From Clostridia bacterium (GTDB lineage Bacteria; Bacillota; Clostridia; Oscillospirales; CAG-272): a stretch of 34,452 bases of DNA. Location of the stretch: the NCBI GenBank assembly GCA_017625915.1, contig JAGAJV010000148.1:1-34452 (forward strand), in the 5' to 3' direction. Shown here one piece after another: positions 15,269 through 22,943 of this stretch. The notes below the pieces were generated by a model. The model saw nothing but the letters and a program-made list of their open reading frames with translations, did not search any database and had not been told where the DNA came from. Every line of letters starts with the position of its first letter. Position 1 is the stretch's first letter. The translations under genes and the position numbers were made by a program.

Positions 15269-16543
15269 GTGGATAAGGATTTACAAGCAAAGGATAAGTA
15301 TGCCTTTAGTCGCTTTTTATATATTATTGAAGCTGCCCTCGAATATTTTATTTCAATAGCAGTAGGCGGCGTTTATCTTGCAGAAATTACAAAGCATATT
15401 GGAATTTCTGATGCTATAACAGGCATAATTACAGCCTTTGTATCTCTTGGCTGTGGCTTTCAAATAATTGCATTATTTTTAGCACATAAAAAGCCTGTTA
15501 AAAAATGGGTAACGGTAGGACATATAGTCAGCCAAACGCTTTTTGCGCTTATGTACTTTGTGCCACTGCTTGATACCTCAAAAGCAGTTAAAACTATTCT
15601 TTTAATTGCTACACTGTTTCTAGCACAAATTATACATAATGTAATAAATTCTCCAAAAATCAATTGGCTAATGGGGCTTGTTGATGATAAAAAAAGAGGT
15701 AGCTTTACTGCAAATAAGGAAATAGTATCCCTTATTGGTGGTATGCTATTCTCATATGGACTTGGCGCTATAATGGACCATTTGGCATCAAGAACAATGT
15801 TTATTGTTGGTGGGGTAATTTTATTTGTATTACTTGGCTTGCATACATTAACTCTTGTATTTACTAAAGAAAAGCCAAAAGAGAAAATACAGGTAGATGT
15901 AAAAAAATCTATCAAGGAAATAATTAAAAACAAAACGCTTTTAAAAATAATTATCGTATTTGTAATATGGAATATCGCAAACTATGCCACAGTTTCCTTT
16001 AGCGGTGCATATCAGGTAGGAGAGAACGCGCTGGCATTTACAACCACCTTTGCATCAATTGTTGTTATTATATCCAGTTTAGCAAGAGTAATTTTCTCAA
16101 AGCCACTTGGAAAATTTGCAGATAAATATTCCTTCTGCAAAATGCTTTATATCTGCTTTAGCATTGAGGCAGTTGCATTTGCAATAAATATATTCACAGT
16201 GCCATCAAACGGCAAGGTGCTATTTACAATATATAGTATTATCCACGCAATAGGTCAAGCAGGCATAAATAGCGCAATAATAAATCTAGCCTACGACTAT
16301 GTATCGGACGACCAAAAGACAGGAGCAGTGGCGCTTGTAAATACATTTTCAGGCTTTGCGGGCTTCTTAACCACATTAGCTCTTAGCCCACTGGTTGACC
16401 GTATCCAAAAGAATGGCAATAAGCTATTTGGCATAAATATGTACGCACAACAGCTTCTTTCCTTAGTATCATTAGTGGGCACAATTGTAATTTTAATATA
16501 TTTAGTAACAGTAATTAGCAAAATTCCAAGCAAAACCAAATAA
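15269..16543 (+). CDS. MFS transporter
   Basis: 424-residue, twelve-helix major facilitator. Start chosen at GTG 15269, which has AGGAG 6-7 bases upstream; the longer frame back to a TTG at 15206 overlaps the promoter. Helices are regular, with the loop after helix 2-3 (LAHKKPVKKW) and a central cytoplasmic loop rich in Lys (about residue 210, FTKEKPKEKIQVDVKK). The second half has the mirrored loop KPLGKFADKYSF. No signature points to a substrate. It ends in a terminator shared with the convergent MBL gene. Confidence 0.85.
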   Translation: MDKDLQAKDKYAFSRFLYIIEAALEYFISIAVGGVYLAEITKHIGISDAITGIITAFVSLGCGFQIIALFLAHKKPVKKWVTVGHIVSQTLFALMYFVPLLDTSKAVKTILLIATLFLAQIIHNVINSPKINWLMGLVDDKKRGSFTANKEIVSLIGGMLFSYGLGAIMDHLASRTMFIVGGVILFVLLGLHTLTLVFTKEKPKEKIQVDVKKSIKEIIKNKTLLKIIIVFVIWNIANYATVSFSGAYQVGENALAFTTTFASIVVIISSLARVIFSKPLGKFADKYSFCKMLYICFSIEAVAFAINIFTVPSNGKVLFTIYSIIHAIGQAGINSAIINLAYDYVSDDQKTGAVALVNTFSGFAGFLTTLALSPLVDRIQKNGNKLFGINMYAQQLLSLVSLVGTIVILIYLVTVISKIPSKTK

Positions 16544-16577
16544 AATTAGCCCATTCCATTTTGAATGGGTTAATTTT
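16542..16577. terminator. Bidirectional terminator between MFS and MBL genes
   Basis: 15-bp stem (16542-16556 with 16563-16577, one G-U pair) and a 6-nt loop. It includes the stop codons of both convergent genes. Confidence 0.85.
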
Positions 16578-17898
16578 AGTCTATTTTTGAAAAATCAGTG
16601 GTTTCGCCTCGTTCAAACTTTTCAATTTCTCTTATATAAGCATCAATTTTATCACTATCATCATCTGATTCTGTGCTATGAATATACGATGGCTTTTCGT
16701 CCTCAATATCCTCTTCCTCGTCGTCAATAAGCTCATCTAAATCGTCGTTTTCAGCATCATTATCTAAAAACTCGCTCCAGTCTCCCTCCTCAAAGGGAAT
16801 ATCCTCGCCCTCGTTTTCCTCGTCGTCAAAAAGCTCGTCCTCAAATTCCTCGTCATCCTCTAAAAGGTCATCATCCTCATAAATTTCGTCGTCTGACTCC
16901 TCATTTTCCTCTAATGCATCATTCTCATTTATTGACACGTCCTCGGCGCTTTTCATTATAGCGTCCTCGTAAGGAATATCATCACTTTCCTCTGATATAG
17001 ACTCCTCGCTTATCTTATTTGCGATAATTACAGGCAAGTCGTTTCCAGTATCCTTTTCGTCACCCGTATCCTCATAAATTACAACAGGGGTGGAGGTATT
17101 TTCAGCCACCTCATCCACAATTTTAGTCTTGCTATCTGACTTTTCCTGCTTTTCGTTAAATCTGAAATCAAGCCCCTTTTTATATGGCTGATTGTCTGAT
17201 AAATCAAAATTAATAATTTTGTATGCAGATGGAATAATAGAATTATCTATATCAAATAATTTGGGGTTTATCTTATCAAACATTCCAAAATGTACAGGGA
17301 CATAAAAATTAGAATTAATCGCCTTGGCAAATCTCTTTGCATCGGTAAGATTCATGCTGCCGTACTCACCATTGATAGGCAAAAATGTAGCATAAATATC
17401 ATTTGGAATTTGCTGGATAACATATTTATTGTATAGCGTGTCCCCTGTAACATAGTATTTTTTATTATCCTCAAAATCGGTAATAATTACACCAAAGGCG
17501 CTTTTATCATCGGTTTTTGCAGGAACAGCGCATATGTTAATATTGTCAATAGTCCACTCTGAGCCTGCCTCAAGCATAATGTGATTAGCTTGACAAACGG
17601 TAGGAATATTCACAAGCTCGTCAAAAACACTTTTGCAGGAAAGCACAGTAAGCTTTTTTCTGTTTTTTCTATGCTTTGAAATTCTTTCAATAGTTTCAAT
17701 ATCAGCATGGTCCGAATGGCTGTTAGTAATAATTAAAGCATCGGGCTTTACTCTAAAAAGCTTTTTGTTAAGCCTCATTCTTCTGGCAAATTCGTGATTT
17801 TCCTTAGACAAGGAGTCGGATAAATATGGGTCAATCATAATCTTTGTTTTTCCCGAAACAAATAAAAGTCCCCCTTGACCAAGCCAAAGAATTTTCAT
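16576..17898 (-). CDS. Metallo-beta-lactamase-fold protein with acidic tail
   Basis: 440-residue protein. Residues 1-250 have the UlaG-like lactamase fold: the opening strand WLGQGGLLFVSGKTKIMIDP, the metal motif region at 59-64, TGDT (Asp153) and VPVHFGMF (His203). The HxHxDH motif reads NSHSDH, so the first His is Asn, and the usual His near residue 128 is missing (AVPAKTDD). Metal binding may be altered or lost at one site. Residues 251-440 are a long tail very rich in Asp and Glu (runs such as EDDEEFEDELFDDEE), likely disordered. The acidic tail is not a normal part of this family. No signal peptide. Confidence 0.8.
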   Translation of the reverse strand: MKILWLGQGGLLFVSGKTKIMIDPYLSDSLSKENHEFARRMRLNKKLFRVKPDALIITNSHSDHADIETIERISKHRKNRKKLTVLSCKSVFDELVNIPTVCQANHIMLEAGSEWTIDNINICAVPAKTDDKSAFGVIITDFEDNKKYYVTGDTLYNKYVIQQIPNDIYATFLPINGEYGSMNLTDAKRFAKAINSNFYVPVHFGMFDKINPKLFDIDNSIIPSAYKIINFDLSDNQPYKKGLDFRFNEKQEKSDSKTKIVDEVAENTSTPVVIYEDTGDEKDTGNDLPVIIANKISEESISEESDDIPYEDAIMKSAEDVSINENDALEENEESDDEIYEDDDLLEDDEEFEDELFDDEENEGEDIPFEEGDWSEFLDNDAENDDLDELIDDEEEDIEDEKPSYIHSTESDDDSDKIDAYIREIEKFERGETTDFSKID

Positions 17899-17941
17899 AT
17901 AATTACCTCACACTAAATATAATAGTAATAGAACTAAATAT

Positions 17942-17972
17942 ATAATACCATTTTTTTGTCGCCTTGTGTCAA
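17942..17972 (-). promoter_or_regulatory. Candidate promoter of the MBL gene
   Basis: On the minus strand, TTGACA (17972-17967) is perfect. The best -10 is TATTAT (17947-17942) with a long 19-bp spacer, or TGGTAT (17950-17945) at 16 bp. Confidence 0.45.
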
Positions 17973-18007
17973 ATTTTTAATAAATTTAAGATATTTTTTA
18001 AAATTTC

Positions 18008-18036
18008 TTGATAATAATATGAAATTGCTGTATAAT
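18008..18036 (+). promoter_or_regulatory. Sigma-A promoter of ribF
   Basis: TTGATA (18008-18013), 17-bp spacer, TATAAT (18031-18036), 30 bp before the ATG. Confidence 0.8.
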
Positions 18037-18066
18037 TAACTGGTAAATTACTAAAAGGAGGCAGAA

Positions 18067-18984
18067 ATGAGAGTATTTGACCTGAAAACAATGCAGGAAT
18101 GTGAAATAGACAGCAGCACAATTGTAGCGTTAGGCACCTTTGATGGATGCCATTTAGGACATATGTCCGTTTTTCGTTCTGCCTATCTTATAGCAAAAAG
18201 GTTAAAGGCAAAAACAGTTGCCTATACCTTTGATACAATCCCGAAGGAAGCAACAAACGGAAGCGTAAAAAGCATTTTAACCTTAGAGGAAAAAATCAAA
18301 TTTATTCGCAAATGCGAAATTGATTATATTGCTATTGACGATTTTTTGTCCGTTAAGGATATGGACGGCAAGAGCTTTGTAAATGCGATTTTAAAGGATA
18401 AGCTTAAGGCAATCGGGGCATCCTGTGGCTATAATTACCGTTTTGGGCAAAATGCGCAGTACAGCGGAGAGGATTTACTGAATTTCTTTGAAAATAGTGG
18501 GGAGAGTGTCGAAATTTGCCAAAAGGTAAGCGTTAATAATGTTCCCGTTAGCTCAACCTTTATCAGAAATAAAATACAAAATGGAGAGGTAGAGGGTATC
18601 TTGCCACTTTGTCCGCCATATTCTGTATATTCACAGGTGATAGAGGGCAAAAGGCTAGGGCGCACGATTGGTATTCCCACAATTAATCAGTTAATACCAA
18701 ACGGAAAAATTGCACCTAAAAAAGGCGTCTATATAACCGAGTGCGAAATAGGCGAGGATGTTTACCCGGCCATCACAAATATAGGTACCCGTCCAACTGT
18801 AGAAACCGACGGCAAGGAAAATATGGAAACACACATAATAGGGTATAACGGAAGCCTTTATTATTCCTATGTAAGAGTGAACTTTTATAAAAGGCTTCGT
18901 GACGAAATAAAATTTTCTTCACTTGACGAGCTGAAAAAGCAAATTGAAAGTGATATACAAATTGCCAAAGAATATTTTAAATAG
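18067..18984 (+). CDS. ribF: Riboflavin kinase / FAD synthetase
   Basis: 305-residue bifunctional enzyme that makes FMN from riboflavin and then FAD, using ATP. The N-terminal FAD synthetase half has the nucleotidyltransferase motif LGTFDGCHLGH (residues 22-32; the second motif is GYNYRFG at about 120-126). The C-terminal riboflavin kinase half (about 190-300) has GRTIGIPTIN, KKGVYIT and TNIGTRPT. Length is typical (about 310). ATG 18067 has an AGGAGG site seven bases upstream. It is alone in its transcript, between a strong promoter and a terminator. Confidence 0.95.
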   Translation: MRVFDLKTMQECEIDSSTIVALGTFDGCHLGHMSVFRSAYLIAKRLKAKTVAYTFDTIPKEATNGSVKSILTLEEKIKFIRKCEIDYIAIDDFLSVKDMDGKSFVNAILKDKLKAIGASCGYNYRFGQNAQYSGEDLLNFFENSGESVEICQKVSVNNVPVSSTFIRNKIQNGEVEGILPLCPPYSVYSQVIEGKRLGRTIGIPTINQLIPNGKIAPKKGVYITECEIGEDVYPAITNIGTRPTVETDGKENMETHIIGYNGSLYYSYVRVNFYKRLRDEIKFSSLDELKKQIESDIQIAKEYFK

Positions 18985-18987
18985 AGA

Positions 18988-19046
18988 AAAGGACCTAGCA
19001 ATTATGCCCCAACGGGGTCAGCATAAAAGCAAAAAAGGTCCTTTAT
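18988..19046 (+). terminator. Long-range terminator after ribF
   Basis: Outer stem AAAGGACCT (18988-18996) with AGGTCCTTT (19036-19044), enclosing a second hairpin, TTATGC...CCC-AAC-GGG...GCATAA, near 19002-19026. The nested structure is longer than a simple terminator but ends in TTTATT. Confidence 0.6.
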
Positions 19047-19110
19047 TAATATTATACGCGCATAAATTAAAAAATATACTGTAATATGAATAAAAGTTTA
19101 CAAAAAACAC

Positions 19111-19139
19111 TTGCATTTACCCGCTATTTATGTTAAAAT
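19111..19139 (+). promoter_or_regulatory. Sigma-A promoter of the secreted protein gene
   Basis: TTGCAT (19111-19116), 17-bp spacer, TAAAAT (19134-19139). Leader of about 34 nt with AAGGAG before the ATG. Confidence 0.65.
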
Positions 19140-19179
19140 ACACAATAGAGAATAATAATTAACCATAAGGAGTAAACAA

Positions 19180-21054
19180 ATGAAAAGAATATTATCTCTT
19201 ATTCTATGCGTGCTTATGCTTGTTCCTTGTCTAGCTGTTATTGCTAGCGCAGAAGAATATAATGATGAGTACAGAAACTTTGCGATTGATGATACAATGG
19301 GTTCATATGCTTCATCAATATGGAACAACGATAGCCAACCTAAGTTTATTAACAATGATGTATTAGAGGACTCATACAGATTCTGGCGTCCTGATAGTGT
19401 TGGTCGTAACCCAGCCATTGACGATAAAATGCAGTATTGTGGTCTTAAGTCCTCAGGTCAATACTATGAGGTTCGAGAGGTAGTTATTTACCACGACTAT
19501 AATGGTCCTGACAACGATATTCTATATACTATCAAGGCACTTGTTCTCGGTGAATGGATAACAATCGGCTCTGCTCGTGACAGCGAAACAGAGAAGGATG
19601 TAGGAAAAGACAGAAAGAACGTAGGTAGACTTGTAATTGATGTTCAAGATGTAGTTACAAAGGAAATTCGTCTTGAATGCTCAGAATGGGGTAGATGGTC
19701 AACCGCTAACCAATCAAAGCCTGAAAGCGAAAGCTGGCACGACTGGTGGAAGGTTCCAATTATTCACGAGCTTCAAACATGGGGTGTAGAATCACCACCA
19801 CCACCGTGGGACGTTCCTGACGGAGCTGTTCTTTCAACAAACGCATGTCTTGGCGGTATGTCAGATGCTTCTTCAATCAACACAATGGCACAGGTTTATC
19901 CAGCTCTTGCAGTTGACGATAATAAGCTTCCAACAGCTAGCTCACCAAAGACATATTGGCAGGCTGGTACAGCAGGCGCAGGTCAAAGCGTATGGACAAT
20001 GTTTGATAGACCGTACGATATCGAAAATGTTACAGCAAACTTCGGTGGCTCTGTAGATGGTGTTACAATGAAGTATGATGTACAGGTTTGCGTAAACGGT
20101 GTTTGGGAATATATTGCTCAAAATCTAGAGGTTACATCCTCAGTTGCACAACAGGATGATGTTGTAATATCTGAGTTTGACCCACCAAAGAATGTTGAGG
20201 GTGTTAAGTTCATTTTCACTGAGGTTTCCGGCGGTTCAGGTGCTGCTAACAGAAACCGTGCTATTCTTACAGAAATGGGCGCTCTTATTGATAACGACTA
20301 TAAGATTTTCGATGAAGAAAGAGGCGAAATGGTTGAGGCAAATAAGTGCGTATTCCTAAGAGATTATATGACAGCTAACAGAAAGCAATCAACAGGTGCA
20401 GGTAACCTTGCAATCTTTGGTACTGCTTATGCTTCATCAGTAATGTCTTATTCTAATATCGCAAATGTAACTTACATCAACGATGGCGGTATTCAGAAGA
20501 ATGAGGACTATTCATGGTTTGCAAGCTCATTTGTAAAGGGCACATATTGTGGCGTTACACTTAAGGATACATATAATGTAGATAAAATCGTTCTATATTT
20601 CAACGACCCTGTTACAGATCGATATGTATATGGAAATAACTATGTAAGCAATGTACAGGTAATGGAATTTGACATTCAAGCGAGAGTTGATGGCGAATTT
20701 AAGACAATTAAGACAGGTGTTACATCCTACGACCAAACAAAGCGTGAGTATGTAGTATCAGTTCAGCTTGATGCACCGGTTGCAACAGATGATATTCGTA
20801 TTGTTTACACATCAAATGCTATGGTATTCCCATATATCAAGGAGCTAGAGGTTTATAGCAGCGAGTTCTTATACAGAGGATATCTTGGATATCAAATCGG
20901 TTTAAGAGCAAACGGCGGTAAGGCGGGCAACTTAATTAACGACTTTGCTGCAAAGACACTAATTCCTCGTTCATCATACCTCGATAAGATTTCACCAATC
21001 CAATACTTTGAGGTAACAAAGAACTTTGACATTAAGGTTCTTGCTTGGATTTAA
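19180..21054 (+). CDS. Secreted protein with galactose-binding-like modules
   Basis: 624-residue exported protein. Signal peptide MKRILSLILCVLMLVPCLAVIASA, cleaved after ASA. The rest is three discoidin-like (F5/8 type C) beta-sandwich modules, at about 30-205, 215-380 and 400-570. Evidence is recurring segments such as VREVVIYHDYNGPDNDILYT, DNVTANFGGSVDGVTMKYD-like strands and VDKIVLYFNDPV followed by a polar strand. Such modules bind sugars or cell surfaces. No catalytic domain, LPxTG or dockerin is visible. The codons are rich in GGT, GCT and CTT compared with neighbours, which suggests high expression. Single gene with own promoter and terminator. A binding or scaffold role is inference. 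Confidence 0.7.
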   Translation: MKRILSLILCVLMLVPCLAVIASAEEYNDEYRNFAIDDTMGSYASSIWNNDSQPKFINNDVLEDSYRFWRPDSVGRNPAIDDKMQYCGLKSSGQYYEVREVVIYHDYNGPDNDILYTIKALVLGEWITIGSARDSETEKDVGKDRKNVGRLVIDVQDVVTKEIRLECSEWGRWSTANQSKPESESWHDWWKVPIIHELQTWGVESPPPPWDVPDGAVLSTNACLGGMSDASSINTMAQVYPALAVDDNKLPTASSPKTYWQAGTAGAGQSVWTMFDRPYDIENVTANFGGSVDGVTMKYDVQVCVNGVWEYIAQNLEVTSSVAQQDDVVISEFDPPKNVEGVKFIFTEVSGGSGAANRNRAILTEMGALIDNDYKIFDEERGEMVEANKCVFLRDYMTANRKQSTGAGNLAIFGTAYASSVMSYSNIANVTYINDGGIQKNEDYSWFASSFVKGTYCGVTLKDTYNVDKIVLYFNDPVTDRYVYGNNYVSNVQVMEFDIQARVDGEFKTIKTGVTSYDQTKREYVVSVQLDAPVATDDIRIVYTSNAMVFPYIKELEVYSSEFLYRGYLGYQIGLRANGGKAGNLINDFAAKTLIPRSSYLDKISPIQYFEVTKNFDIKVLAWI

Positions 21055-21065
21055 TAAAACAAATG

Positions 21066-21093
21066 AAACTCTCTCATTAATTTGAGGGAGTTT
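21066..21093 (+). terminator. Rho-independent terminator
   Basis: 11-bp stem, AAACTCTCTCA (21066-21076) with TGAGGGAGTTT (21083-21093, one G-U pair), loop TTAATT, T run after. Confidence 0.85.
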
Positions 21094-21136
21094 TTAATTT
21101 TCGTGAAATCATCACCATATTATCACAAATTTACAT

Positions 21137-21142
21137 TATAAT
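21137..21142 (+). promoter_or_regulatory. Candidate -10 box of the 21183 lipoprotein gene
   Basis: TATAAT at 21137-21142, with no convincing -35 at the right distance. A GGGGGGG ribosome binding site follows at about 21171. Confidence 0.4.
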
Positions 21143-21182
21143 AAAAATAGAAAGTAGATATTTATAAAAGGGGGGGATTATT

Positions 21183-21965
21183 ATGAAAAAGATACTTTTA
21201 TTCTTAGTAATTACAATTTTGTCACTGTTTGCAATTTCCTGTTCCAATCAAAGTGCTTATGATACACAAATAAAAGACAGTAATACATCTTCAGAAATAA
21301 TTTTAGATGATGACAAGAAGGCTGAAGAAAATATTGATGATAGCAAAAGCAAAGAAATGATTGAAGTAACTAAAAGAGAATATAATGAAAAAATTAATGA
21401 GGAATTAAAATCACGACTTGAAACTATATCTGATAATGAATATATAAGTATTACCGTTTATTTACAATCTCCAAAGCATAATCCGTATAACGTAAGCGAT
21501 AACTACATAAAACAGTTAGCAGACAACAGAGCATTTGTTTTTGAAAGAAATCTAAGGATTTTAAATGAAAATAAAGTGAACCCATTGACCTTTAAGAATT
21601 TAACAGGCGAGCAGTTCAAGCAGTTAAGCCAAATAACCGACGATATTTACAGCAATTCAGAAATGGATAATATGATACAAAGCTTTGACTCGGTTGAAGA
21701 AATATATGTAATGTATGAGTATACCAAGAGTATGCATAATTACCGACAAAGGGTTAAAAATGCAAATCAAGCAAGAAATAAAGAGTTTTATGATATGCTT
21801 GACACGGAGAAGTGTAAAGACATCAATATGTCCTCCTTGTTAAGCTTAGTGCAGTTAGAATGTAAAAAATCATACATTCTTGAAATTCAGGAAATATCTA
21901 TAGTATCAAATATATCATATAATAATCCCAATATATTTCTTGAGCCTGATTTGATTGAGTCTTAG
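21183..21965 (+). CDS. Lipoprotein of unknown function
   Basis: 260-residue predicted lipoprotein with signal MKKILLFLVITILSLFAISC ending in a lipobox Cys. A low-complexity acidic/Lys linker (about 22-55) leads to a 200-residue helical region (for example NEKINEELKSRLETISDNEY and YRQRVKNANQARNKEFYDML) that I do not recognise. There is a strong ribosome binding site (GGGGGGG) before ATG 21183. More A-rich in codon use than the gene upstream. It ends just before a dispersed repeat. Confidence 0.7.
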   Translation: MKKILLFLVITILSLFAISCSNQSAYDTQIKDSNTSSEIILDDDKKAEENIDDSKSKEMIEVTKREYNEKINEELKSRLETISDNEYISITVYLQSPKHNPYNVSDNYIKQLADNRAFVFERNLRILNENKVNPLTFKNLTGEQFKQLSQITDDIYSNSEMDNMIQSFDSVEEIYVMYEYTKSMHNYRQRVKNANQARNKEFYDMLDTEKCKDINMSSLLSLVQLECKKSYILEIQEISIVSNISYNNPNIFLEPDLIES

Positions 21966-21978
21966 TAATAGCTTTACC

Positions 21979-22025
21979 AACAAAAAATCTTCCGTTTTGG
22001 AGCGTCGCTCTAAATGACAGTTTTT
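21979..22025. repeat. 47-bp repeat, left inverted copy
   Basis: Begins AACAAAAAATCTTCCGTT, has an inner GGAGCG/CGCTC hairpin and ends GACAGTTTTT. It matches the reverse complement of 22897-22943 over its full length, with differences mostly in the hairpin. Confidence 0.75.
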
Positions 22026-22027
22026 CA

Positions 22028-22065
22028 AAAATACGGCATATCTCGAAAGAGGTATGCCGTATTTT
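22028..22065 (+). terminator. Strong hairpin terminator
   Basis: 17-bp stem (22028-22044 with 22049-22065, one G-U pair) and a GAAA tetraloop. It probably closes the 21183 lipoprotein gene. Confidence 0.75.
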
Positions 22066-22131
22066 GCGTTTGTGGACACAAATGAAGTGCTTGTCAGGAA
22101 AATTGACAAGTCATAGATGAACATAAAAAAT

Positions 22132-22254
22132 GGCTCCCTTGTGTAAAGGGAGCTGACGCCGAAGGCGGCTGAGGGATTGTTTTCACTTCGCTATTCATTT
22201 TTACAATCCCTCCGTCGCGGCAAGCCGTGCCACCTCCCTTTACACAAGGGAGGC
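22132..22254. mobile_element. MITE-like element with terminal inverted repeats
   Basis: About 123 bp. The left end CTCCCTTGTGTAAAGGGAG (22134-22152) is mirrored by the right end CTCCCTTTACACAAGGGAG (22234-22252), and an inner GGGATTGT (22173-22180) by ACAATCCC (22203-22210), so the whole unit folds as one long hairpin. Each arm also forms its own small hairpins. It carries no ORF. The left arm is the same family as 7074-7122. Movement by a transposase elsewhere is inference; no target-site duplication was established. Confidence 0.65.
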
Positions 22255-22265
22255 TAATCTATTAC

Positions 22266-22294
22266 TTGACATTATATGGAGAATATGATATAAT
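22266..22294 (+). promoter_or_regulatory. Consensus sigma-A promoter
   Basis: Perfect TTGACA (22266-22271), 17-bp spacer, perfect TATAAT (22289-22294). It lies 12 bp past the MITE-like element and drives the 22346 gene. Confidence 0.9.
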
Positions 22295-22345
22295 CATAAT
22301 ATATTAAATCAACAGTAACAATTCAAGCAAAAAGGAGATGCAATT

Positions 22346-22756
22346 ATGACATTAAAACAATATTGTGAACAGAACAATTTAGATCAAAACAAAGTTTTTA
22401 ATATGGTACTTGCAAGAGGAGGCGATATTCTTCCTACAGTTACTGCCTTTACGGGATATATTGCAGAGATTAGAGATGAATGTTTAGTTTGTACAAATGA
22501 TAAACTTAATGTATTCAACAAAGAAATTCCGTTTTCTTCTTTTCAAAGCGCGGAGTTTGGTATTGGAAGCGGACAGCTTTGGCTTCAATGCATTGTCGAT
22601 GGCAATGAGTTTGTTTTCTGTTCTCCCAGAAAAAGTTGGAAATCTCCTGCCGCGAAGTTGCTTCTTGAAAAAATAGGAGAAAAAACTGAAATTTTAAGTA
22701 TGAAAGAATACGATAAGTACACCGGAAAACTGTTTTTTATCTATATGTTTAAATAA
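22346..22756 (+). CDS. Small protein of unknown function
   Basis: 136-residue soluble protein with no signal peptide or membrane helix. The middle (about 35-105) alternates short beta strands (VTAFTGYIAEIRDECLVCTN, WLQCIVDGNEFVFCSPR) with a C-terminal helix (SPAAKLLLEKIGEK), somewhat like a PH-type domain; I do not recognise it firmly. Good ribosome binding site (AAAGGAG) nine bases before the ATG and a perfect consensus promoter, so it should be strongly expressed. It sits inside a segment bounded by inverted 47-bp repeats. Confidence 0.65.
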   Translation: MTLKQYCEQNNLDQNKVFNMVLARGGDILPTVTAFTGYIAEIRDECLVCTNDKLNVFNKEIPFSSFQSAEFGIGSGQLWLQCIVDGNEFVFCSPRKSWKSPAAKLLLEKIGEKTEILSMKEYDKYTGKLFFIYMFK

Positions 22757-22800
22757 ATCCATGTGGGCAAACTTGCGCCCCTGAATATTCTTGTTGCATA

Positions 22801-22836
22801 CAAAATGCACCGCCGAAAAATCAGTGGTGCATTTTG
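22801..22836 (+). terminator. Hairpin terminator after the 22346 gene
   Basis: 11-bp stem CAAAATGCACC (22801-22811) with GGTGCATTTTG (22826-22836), loop of 14 nt, followed by a short T run at 22844. Confidence 0.65.
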
Positions 22837-22896
22837 CATTAGCTTTTTGGGGAAATATTTTTTCTTTCGTTTTCCTGTCGGTATGTAACTTATTCT

Positions 22897-22943
22897 AAAA
22901 ACTGTCCTTAAGAGCACTGCCCATTAACGGAAGATTTTTTGTT
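22897..22943. repeat. 47-bp repeat, right inverted copy
   Basis: Reverse complement matches 21979-22025: the outer 18 bases (AACAAAAAATCTTCCGTT) are identical, and GACAGTTTTT at the other end is kept. It overlaps the last codon of the Gfo/Idh gene by two bases. Confidence 0.75.

Noticed and set aside
15206..15269. TTG at 15206 as start of the MFS transporter.
   Set aside because: It is the -35 box of the promoter; GTG 15269 has AGGAG in front and a normal N-terminus.
18988..19046. Riboswitch (for example FMN) near ribF.
   Set aside because: The structure lies after the gene, not before it, and shows no FMN-element core; a terminator is the simpler reading.
22132..22254. CRISPR array or insertion sequence in the repeat-rich gap.
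   Set aside because: There are no regularly spaced direct repeats and no transposase frame; only inverted arms are present.
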